DNA of 37,937 bases from positions 1 through 37,937 of IMG/VR virus record IMGVR_UViG_3300027996_000081; one strand, written 5' to 3'. The stretch's first letter is position 1, and each line of letters opens with the position of its first letter. Below the pieces are notes generated by a model, which ran no database searches, was not told the DNA's origin, and was given only the letters and a program-made list of their open reading frames with translations. Positions 1-6,700 of this stretch are shown here, in pieces. The position numbers and the translations under genes are program-made. The DNA is from a virus.

Positions 1-66
1 TGATTTTCCTTTCGATTCAGTATTTTTTTCATACTGAGAAAGAATTGCGTCTAATTTTTTACTCAT
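1..66 (-). CDS. 5' part of an unknown phage gene, cut by the window edge
   Basis: An open frame starts with ATG at 66 and reads off the left edge for 22 codons (MSKKLDAILSQY, then EKNTESKGKS). The leader just before it is A-rich (AAAAAAAATAAAAATG), like the other starts in this window, with no Shine-Dalgarno. The fragment is hydrophilic and predicted helical. Too little is present to name the family. A 12-bp inverted repeat lies immediately upstream (75-118). Confidence 0.6.
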   Translation of the reverse strand, partial: MSKKLDAILSQYEKNTESKGKS

Positions 67-74
67 TTTTATTT

Positions 75-118
75 TTTTTAATGTTTATTTAACAATAATA
101 GTAATAAAACATTAAAAA
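75..118. other. 12-bp inverted repeat in the leader of the left-edge gene
   Basis: TTTTTAATGTTT (75-86) and AAACATTAAAAA (107-118) are perfect inverted arms around a 20-nt loop. On the minus strand there is no U-run after the hairpin, so a classical terminator is not supported. It could be a leader structure or an operator for the left-edge gene. AT-rich sequence makes such repeats fairly common, so the function is uncertain. Confidence 0.3.
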
Positions 119-151
119 GTCAATAAGCATCACAATTTATATTTAAAAAAT

Positions 152-292
152 TTATTTATCGAAAATAATTATAGAGTCTTTGAGAAAATCATCACTTAAC
201 TCCAAATTAAGAAGTTGATAAAAAAATAAAAATATTAAAGAAAACAATAAAATAATTATTATTAATAGAAATATATGGGTTTTGTTTTTCAT
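152..292 (-). CDS. 46-aa single-pass membrane protein
   Basis: This small gene encodes 46 residues starting MKNKTHIFLLI and ending SIIIFDK. Residues 7-25 are an unbroken run of I, L, F, V-type residues and form one clear transmembrane helix after a short positive N-terminus (K2, K4), so the C-terminal acidic tail is predicted to lie outside the cytoplasm. A TATATTTG box sits 19 nt before the start (311-318), which supports real expression. It resembles small phage membrane proteins, such as holin-like, spanin-like or superinfection-exclusion proteins, only in general form. No specific family is recognised. Confidence 0.6.
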   Translation of the reverse strand: MKNKTHIFLLIIIILLFSLIFLFFYQLLNLELSDDFLKDSIIIFDK

Positions 293-310
293 AAAAGTAA
301 TTTATTATTA

Positions 311-318
311 CAAATATA
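311..318 (-). promoter_or_regulatory. Bacteroidetes-type -7 box for the 46-aa membrane protein
   Basis: The minus strand reads TATATTTG, and the extended TATATTTGTAA is shared exactly with the boxes at 3692-3702 and 29186-29196. It matches the TAnnTTTG -7 element of Bacteroidetes housekeeping promoters. The start codon at 292 lies 19 nt downstream, a sensible leader length. No clear -33 TTTG is visible. Confidence 0.55.
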
Positions 319-354
319 CGAAAAATATCCCAATTATACAAATTAAATAAAGTT

Positions 355-1716
355 TTAAACCGTATAGTCTGCGCTATTTCGTGGGGAAAATTGGTTACGG
401 GGTATTGGGGTGTCTAAAAATTTTGGAGTGGTTGTACAATTATCTACCATTAAGTTCTTTATATTATCCCTTTTTTCTTTACCTCTGATTAATTTTATAA
501 TATCATCAATTTTTAAACAATGTCCTTTATCACAAAATTGATTACCTATCTGGGTTTTTAATTGGGTACCTATATTTTTTAATTCCTTTGACCACATGTG
601 AGTACACATATCTTTAGTTTTACACGTATCAAAATGTACTTTGAGTGAGTTATTAAAAAGATTAATACTAAATCCTACTGCTAAGTCCCACGTATCAGAA
701 GATGATACATTTATATCTATTATGTTAAAAACCATACAGAATTTACCGTCTTTAATTAAGAAAGAATATTTAATTTCGCCATTCCATAACATCTTCCAAT
801 TTTTGGAGAAATTATGTTGTTGTTTATCATTCCAAAACTGATCACAAATCCCTATTTTACAATTACCACTACTAGTTCCGCGAAATTTTACAATGTTATC
901 ATTAATTTCAGTCAACTCTATACTTTTTAAATATGAAGGGTACTTCACAGTAATATCGCAAAGGGTTTCGGGTATCTTCCTATTTAGATTAGTTAATTGA
1001 CTCCCAATAGATTTTTGTAAAAGATTATTAATACTATATTTAATTATTATATTTAATTCTGAATGATTAACTATCTCCTTTCCTGTGTTCTCAATAAAAC
1101 TAATTAACCATACAATGGATTTATATAATCCCTCACTAGATTCAATTTCACCTGTAGAAAAACCTAAAATAACTAAATAATCCTGTAAATCTTTAAGTGA
1201 CTGAATATCAAGATTAACACCCAACTTATCTTTAATAAAATCACCAAACGCTTTCGCAGAAACATCACCAAAATCCCAATCAATATTAGAAACTTTTTGA
1301 CCTTTTTGTGTTCTAAATTCTGGTAAATAACCTTTTTGTATTAGATATTTTTGTAATTCACCTGCGTTTGGGTCGTCACCCTCACCGAATCTTGAGGTGT
1401 TACCTAAAATGTTATTTAGTATATTATCTTTATGTGGGGTATTTTTTTTATGTTCCTTTTTAAATCTTACTTGTTCTTCTTTGGTGTTTACACATTTTCG
1501 TGGACAACCTTCGTTAGATTTAATAGTGTAAAATTTACTATCAGTAAATGGCCCACTAACTGTCTTATCTTTTAAATTTTTTATTAATTCAGAACATAGT
1601 GGAATAATATCAAAGTCATCTTTTTTACAATTTTCCTCCAACAACATAGTATCTCCTTTCTGAAAAGAATAGAGTCTCTTGATTTTATCTATTTCCTCCG
1701 TCAAAGATATTTTCAT
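355..1716 (-). CDS. Predicted processed virion protein with a peptidoglycan-binding-like segment
   Basis: A 453-aa protein of unknown overall function. The N-terminus (MKISLTEEIDKIKRLY, then MLLEEN at 24-29) is a charged helix ending in L-L-E, the module shared by many unknown proteins here and similar to T4 capsid-targeting and prohead-protease sites. Residues about 110-165 (LQKYLIQKGYLP, then DWDFG and KAFGDFI) resemble the PG_binding_1 fold (LQ..L...GY, D..FG..T..A...F). The rest is unassigned and carries several cysteine pairs, such as CPRKC and CKIGIC. It is the last gene of a three-gene unit (1722-2468 and 2474-2662 lie upstream, with 5-nt gaps). A virion role is inferred from the module and the setting. 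Confidence 0.8.
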   Translation of the reverse strand: MKISLTEEIDKIKRLYSFQKGDTMLLEENCKKDDFDIIPLCSELIKNLKDKTVSGPFTDSKFYTIKSNEGCPRKCVNTKEEQVRFKKEHKKNTPHKDNILNNILGNTSRFGEGDDPNAGELQKYLIQKGYLPEFRTQKGQKVSNIDWDFGDVSAKAFGDFIKDKLGVNLDIQSLKDLQDYLVILGFSTGEIESSEGLYKSIVWLISFIENTGKEIVNHSELNIIIKYSINNLLQKSIGSQLTNLNRKIPETLCDITVKYPSYLKSIELTEINDNIVKFRGTSSGNCKIGICDQFWNDKQQHNFSKNWKMLWNGEIKYSFLIKDGKFCMVFNIIDINVSSSDTWDLAVGFSINLFNNSLKVHFDTCKTKDMCTHMWSKELKNIGTQLKTQIGNQFCDKGHCLKIDDIIKLIRGKEKRDNIKNLMVDNCTTTPKFLDTPIPRNQFSPRNSADYTV

Positions 1717-1721
1717 AGTTA

Positions 1722-2468
1722 CTATTCTTCGTCTTCTTCGTTATGAGAAGTAAAGGAATCTCTTATTTCCTTTTTATCGTAATTATCAACATCGCTCTGA
1801 GTTAACGTATATTCAGTTTCTTCTTCGGTTGCTTCATACCCTTCTTTATCTGACCAAAAATCAGTTAAGGATACACTATATGGAAATGAATCCATTGATC
1901 TCATTTCTAACCTTTCTACTGGTGTAGGGTTTCTTTTTTCGATTTCTTTTTCTAAATCATCTATTTTACCTATTACCTGATCCATTCCACCTACTTGAGA
2001 TTCTAAATCTGATAGTTTACCCAATAGTTCATCCATTTTAGTGTTTATACCATCTACAGATGTTTTTGTTTCTTCAGTTTTATCAACTATATCCGTAACA
2101 TCTACCTCAACAGTTTCTTCTCCTCCCATATCGTCTGAAGCAAATTCATCCTCAACTTCAGCACCTTCACCAGCATCGGCAAATGGGTCAGTTTCTTCAG
2201 TACCAGTCGCATCAGCCGCAAATGGGTCTTCTACTGTGGTATCAGTTTCTTCACCTTCTGGTGTGTCAGTATCGGCACCAGCCGCATCAGCCGCAAATGG
2301 GTCCTCTACTGTGGTATCAGGTTCCTCTTCCCCAACAGGTTGTTCATTTAAAAAATCGTCAAATAATAAATTTTTTTCTTTATCAGTTTCTTCAGGAACA
2401 TAAAAACTATATTCCAATAATTGTTGGTGTCTTTTTAATTCTTCAGATAATAATTCTTTCTTATTCAT
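1722..2468 (-). CDS. Acidic repeat protein with a coiled coil, predicted virion protein
   Basis: A 248-aa, strongly acidic protein of unknown function. It begins MNKKELLSEELKRHQQLLEY, a helix ending L-L-E (17-19) like the shared N-terminal module. Residues about 40-115 are low-complexity and contain three repeats of the type DPFA.DA embedded in Glu/Asp/Thr/Gly sequence. Residues about 120-175 (TKMDELLGKLSDLESQV and following) form a heptad-like coiled coil. The C-terminus (TPVERLEMRSMDSFPYSVSL) looks more ordered. The acidic repeats could act as a flexible linker or spacer. Five nt separate it from each neighbour, which indicates one operon. Confidence 0.8.
   Translation of the reverse strand: MNKKELLSEELKRHQQLLEYSFYVPEETDKEKNLLFDDFLNEQPVGEEEPDTTVEDPFAADAAGADTDTPEGEETDTTVEDPFAADATGTEETDPFADAGEGAEVEDEFASDDMGGEETVEVDVTDIVDKTEETKTSVDGINTKMDELLGKLSDLESQVGGMDQVIGKIDDLEKEIEKRNPTPVERLEMRSMDSFPYSVSLTDFWSDKEGYEATEEETEYTLTQSDVDNYDKKEIRDSFTSHNEEDEE
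2209..2320. repeat. Two near-identical 37-bp direct repeats inside the acidic protein gene
   Basis: The stretches 2209-2245 and 2284-2320 match with a single mismatch and encode the repeated DTTVEDPFAADA unit. A shorter third partial copy lies near 2173-2190. The near identity at nucleotide level points to recent slippage or unequal recombination within the low-complexity region. Confidence 0.8.
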
Positions 2469-2473
2469 TTCTA

Positions 2474-2662
2474 TTACATTAATAATTGTCTACCATCATT
2501 TGTTTTGTAAACTTTATTTACCCTCTCAACGATTTCTTTACCATCGTTGATTAAACATTCGTCACCTATACACTCTTTTTCTTCAGTATCGTTGTCACCC
2601 AAGAAATTATCTAGTTTTTTCTTAAGAACGTCTTTTTCGTTTGTGTCGTCTATATTATCCAT
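2474..2662 (-). CDS. Small acidic protein of unknown function
   Basis: A 62-aa protein beginning MDNIDDTNEKDVLKKKLDNF. It contains a CIGDEC pair (Cys-x4-Cys) in its middle and a C-terminal basic/polar stretch (ERVNKVYKTNDGRQLLM). It heads the three-gene unit that ends at 355, and a late-type ATATTTATA motif lies 15 nt upstream of its start. No family is recognised. The reading frame is supported by its tight spacing to the next gene (5 nt) and by the upstream motif. Confidence 0.65.
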   Translation of the reverse strand: MDNIDDTNEKDVLKKKLDNFLGDNDTEEKECIGDECLINDGKEIVERVNKVYKTNDGRQLLM

Positions 2663-2676
2663 AATACTTCTTTAAC

Positions 2677-2684
2677 TATAAATA
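2677..2684 (-). promoter_or_regulatory. Late-type promoter motif (gene sense TATTTATA)
   Basis: The minus strand reads TTATATTTATAGTTAAAGA, matching the recurrent ATATTTATAnnATAAAGA pattern. It lies 15 nt before the start at 2662 and just after the end of the gene at 2690, so it would start the 2662-to-355 operon. Confidence 0.55.
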
Positions 2685-2689
2685 TAAAA

Positions 2690-3103
2690 TTATTCAGAAA
2701 AATCACGTTCTATCCCCATTATTTTTAATTCACCTCTTTTAACAATGATTATTTTATTCTGGTAGTTATCCCAATCTATTTTAAAATCTTTATAATTTAT
2801 ATTACCAGATTCAGAATCACTAAGACTTTCAATTAATAAATTTAATGCGTTTATGGTGTAAAAACACACACCTTTTTTATGTACAATGATGGTTGTGGGG
2901 AAAAACGATGTTATATCAACGTTTTGATGTTCCTTGAGATATATTCTATATGTAAGAATTTTTTTATTGTCTTCATCACAATTATACTGAAATATTTTAT
3001 CGTCATCGATACCAAACCTTTTTAAAAGGTATTTTTTAAAACTATCAACCTTATCTAAATAAACAAAAGATGCTAGTGTTATACTTTTATCCGAATTCTC
3101 CAT
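2690..3103 (-). CDS. Hypothetical protein, 137 aa
   Basis: An alpha/beta-looking cytoplasmic protein beginning MENSDKSITLASFVYLDKVD and ending KIMGIERDFSE. It lacks the N-terminal (L/I)-x-E module, a signal peptide and membrane segments. Its start overlaps the end of the upstream gene (3087-3689) by 17 nt, so the two are probably translationally coupled. No family is recognised. Its partner's host-type promoter suggests the pair is expressed separately from the late tail genes. Confidence 0.7.
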   Translation of the reverse strand: MENSDKSITLASFVYLDKVDSFKKYLLKRFGIDDDKIFQYNCDEDNKKILTYRIYLKEHQNVDITSFFPTTIIVHKKGVCFYTINALNLLIESLSDSESGNINYKDFKIDWDNYQNKIIIVKRGELKIMGIERDFSE

Positions 3104-3689
3104 TTTTATAAATGTAAGGTATCAATTTATTTTTATATTTTATCTTATATAATAAACCCTTACATTTATTAAATATCTCATCAGAAACAAAAACATTATT
3201 ATTTAAATTTTTAATCCGATTTAATATTTTTTCTTTTTTTATGGAACTATATTCTATTATGTTTAAATCTATACCAAATATTATGTTTTCACCATAAACG
3301 TACACCATATTTTTATCACTTATATAAATAACTGAGTCACTTAACGATAAAATCTTTTTTATTATTTTTTTATTTACCCTACTTTTTCCATGTAAAATAT
3401 CTAAATAGACATATGGGATATTATCACCAAAAGTATTAAAACATACCTCTTTAAATTTTTCTAAATCAACTTCAAAATCAACTTTTCTTTCCTTTTTAGT
3501 AAATGTCCAGTATAATTTTGGGTTCACTTTTTTATGTATAATAGAAATGTTACCCCCAATAAACTCTTTTGCGTTATCCCAACCGATTATTAATGTAGAT
3601 AAATCATTATCTATAGAGTTTAAATCTCTACAGATATTGAAGTTTTCTTCCTCTAATTTTAAACTTGTTACTATATTTCCAACGTACAT
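3087..3689 (-). CDS. Hypothetical protein, 200 aa
   Basis: A Lys/Ile-rich soluble protein beginning MYVGNIVTSLKLEEENFN. Recognisable sequence landmarks are LIIGWDNAKEFIGG near the N-terminus and PKLYWTFTKKER at about 58-69, but no family is identified. It has no signal peptide or membrane helix. A TATATTTG box sits only 5 nt upstream of ATG, so the mRNA may be leaderless or nearly so. It is coupled to the next gene by a 17-nt overlap. The position between the hub gene and the accessory operon gives no firm hint of a role. Confidence 0.75.
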   Translation of the reverse strand: MYVGNIVTSLKLEEENFNICRDLNSIDNDLSTLIIGWDNAKEFIGGNISIIHKKVNPKLYWTFTKKERKVDFEVDLEKFKEVCFNTFGDNIPYVYLDILHGKSRVNKKIIKKILSLSDSVIYISDKNMVYVYGENIIFGIDLNIIEYSSIKKEKILNRIKNLNNNVFVSDEIFNKCKGLLYKIKYKNKLIPYIYKNGEFG

Positions 3690-3691
3690 AA

Positions 3692-3702
3692 TTACAAATA
3701 TA
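3692..3702 (-). promoter_or_regulatory. Bacteroidetes-type -7 box before the 200-aa gene
   Basis: The minus strand reads TATATTTGTAA, the same 11-mer as at the 46-aa membrane gene and the secreted-protein gene. The gene start at 3689 is very close, implying a very short leader. Confidence 0.5.
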
Positions 3703-3730
3703 GTGATTTTATTTTAAAAAGTTAAGGTTT

Positions 3731-6700
3731 TTATGGATTATCATTATCTTTTAAGTCAAAAGCCAATAAAACTGATTCAAAAGCGTTAAAGGCTTTCTCA
3801 GGAGAATCCTCTGGAACTATAAAGTTGTTGATGGCTGTATATATAGATGATGTCCCTGTTGGTAGTTTGGTTGTTGGTGGTTGTGGTGTTAATATAACAC
3901 CGGCAACATCGTATGCACTTTTATACTTATCTTTTAGTTCTTTCCCAGTGGGGGACTTGTTTTTCCAAACATATATAGCGGTTTTAAAAGCCTCTTCAAA
4001 ATTACTACTTACTTTATCAGGGTTATTAAGATAATTATCAGTAGTCAACACACTTGTTTTACTATAATTATAATATTCTTCTCTACCGGTTAACCATAAA
4101 AACCCTCTAGGTTTAAATCTAAAACCGTCACCAGGATAAATATTAAAATATGTAAACCCAGTCGCAATTCGTTTATCAACAGTGTCTATTTCCTTTTGTA
4201 CTTGTACTTCGGTAAGATACCCATATTCATCTGGTGCTTTTTTACCATTTAAAATAGCTGTTTTTTTTCTCTCTATAAACACTTCATAGTCAACTACTTC
4301 TGTCTCATACTTATTTGGTGTTATTGATGCCATCGCAAAATTACTTTCCACAGTACCTGTAAATGTGGGTGTACTACCATATTTAGTCCCAGCAGCATTC
4401 TTTAATTCATCGTAAAAGGGGTTATCGGTACTTGGTGGGTTTTCACCATATGACCTTGTTTTTTTATCATAAATGGTGTCTGTAAATAGTACTCTTTCCA
4501 TACTTTTGGTATCTGTCCAACTTAAACCATAAAGTGATAAATAATTAGACTGTGACATAATATTGGCGACAAACATACATACTTGGGTATTATTTATGAT
4601 GCCAGCATTTTTTATGAGAATTTTAACCTTATCTAATTCAGCCTGAGCATCAGTACCTGCCGGTAAAACACTTTGCCAAATAACACCCATTTCTTCAAAA
4701 TTACTTACTTTCCATTTATCAAAGTCAAATGCTTCTGTAGGGTCATTTACACCTATTTTATATAATGGATTATGAGGACTTAAATTAGTAAATTTAAATG
4801 GTGGTAATTTATTTGTTTCATTTAAATCTAAGTTTAAGTCTGCTAAGATGTCTTCATTCGGCTTACTTATATATTTTGATTGTCTAACCCCTTGAAAATT
4901 TGTAGTCATATGATTTGGGGATATACTATGATTCACACTAGTTATAAGATAAGCACCATTAAAAAACGGTACATTTTCTAAATTAAAGTACATTAATGGT
5001 TGTATATTCATACAACCTAATGCATCTACTTTACACGTATACGACCTAGTTTTAAATAATCTAAGAAGATCTGTCCCCTGATAAACTTTTTGCGTTCCAC
5101 CTCTTTTATCCACCAAATCAGCTAGTGCCTTAAAGTATTCACCAGTTTCTTTATGTTCTTGTTGGTTAAGAGATACGTTTTTAAAGATAGTTTGATTTTC
5201 TGACCCAAATCCTACCCTAAAACCCACTAAGGTATTACCACCAGTATTAGTTATGTCAGCAGGTGGATTGGATAAGGAGAACCCGTCATTAGCAAACTGA
5301 TACTTATTTTTTTCACCGATGTCTAATGCTTGTGATGCACCACCTACATAAATACAACAATATATTGGTCCTGTTGAGTTATTATTTTTAAGTGTTGTTA
5401 CTGGTCTAAACATTTTAGAAATTTCTTTAGGGTCAGTAAAGTTTACATATGTAGGTAGTATTTGAAATAGGAAATTACTATCTCTTAATAATTTAGCCAT
5501 AAAGTAATATACACTAGTTTGTAAATTACTACCTAAAGTTAAAAAACTATTTAGATTTATAGTCGCCTTATCACCTATATTATTCCAACCCCTATCAACA
5601 AATTTAAAATAATCAAACAACGATTGTTCACCACTGCCCGACCCACATACATTAAAACATTTCTTTGTGTCAGAAACCCATTTATCATTTATATTCTTAA
5701 AGTAATTATAAATCTGTAATTTTATTATGTTAGTAGATTTAGTGCTACTCTCTTCTGTTGCAGAATTATCTTGACCACTTTCTTCTCTACCTTCTTCTAC
5801 ATCATTATAAGTAGTTAAAAAATTATCAACATATTCTTTAATATCACTTACTTTTGCCGTGAGTTTTTCTGGTACACCGTTATCTGTATCAAAAACTGCT
5901 GGTGCCAATACTACCATATTAACAGTCTCTAACAAAACTCTTCTTATGTCTGCACCAGATGTCGATATATCTTCTGCTGAAGGATCAGGACCACTATATG
6001 TCTTCATATCATATTCAAACCCAGATGACGCACCAACACCAAATGATCCACCATCTACCCATTTTTTAAATTTCTCTATAAATAAATTTTTTGTGTTCAA
6101 TGGCATATTTAACAATTCAGGTTCTAAAGGTACATCATCTTTAGTAACAACAGTAGCTAAGTAACCAACCTTAGTTAAATATGATGATTGTAGTGTTTGG
6201 TATTTTGAAAAAGAGCAGCCTGAATAATCTATATTCCAATCAATTACACCTCCCGATGCTTTCCATAAATAACCACCGATGAAATATATATAATATTCTG
6301 GTAAATTAATTATCTTGGGGTTCATATAAGACCCATTAGGAAATGCAGCTGTTAATACCGCCTCTTTAAAAGTTTTAAATGGTAAAGTAGACAACAATAA
6401 AAGTGCTTTAGCATAATCACTTTGTTTACTATAGTACTCACTTTGTATTAAAAATTTTGGGGGTTCACAATCTTCCTCACCTAAAGAAAAATTTGTCCTA
6501 TTTAAAAAAGAACCTCCATCAGGTACGGTGGTACCAGATAAATCAATATCAGATATTAGACTATCAATTAAAAACGTGTTATAATTATTGTTTGACACAC
6601 CATCTAATTTTTCAGAAACCTTTTGGTCCCATACATTATAAGATATTTTTGTTAATATATTACTATGGTCGTATGTTTCTTTATAAAACTTTCCAATCTT

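Noticed and set aside
2041-2403. Plus-strand open frame of 120 codons rich in Ser and Val
   Set aside because: It is the shadow of the acidic repeat gene on the other strand. Composition mirrors that repeat and there is no promoter.
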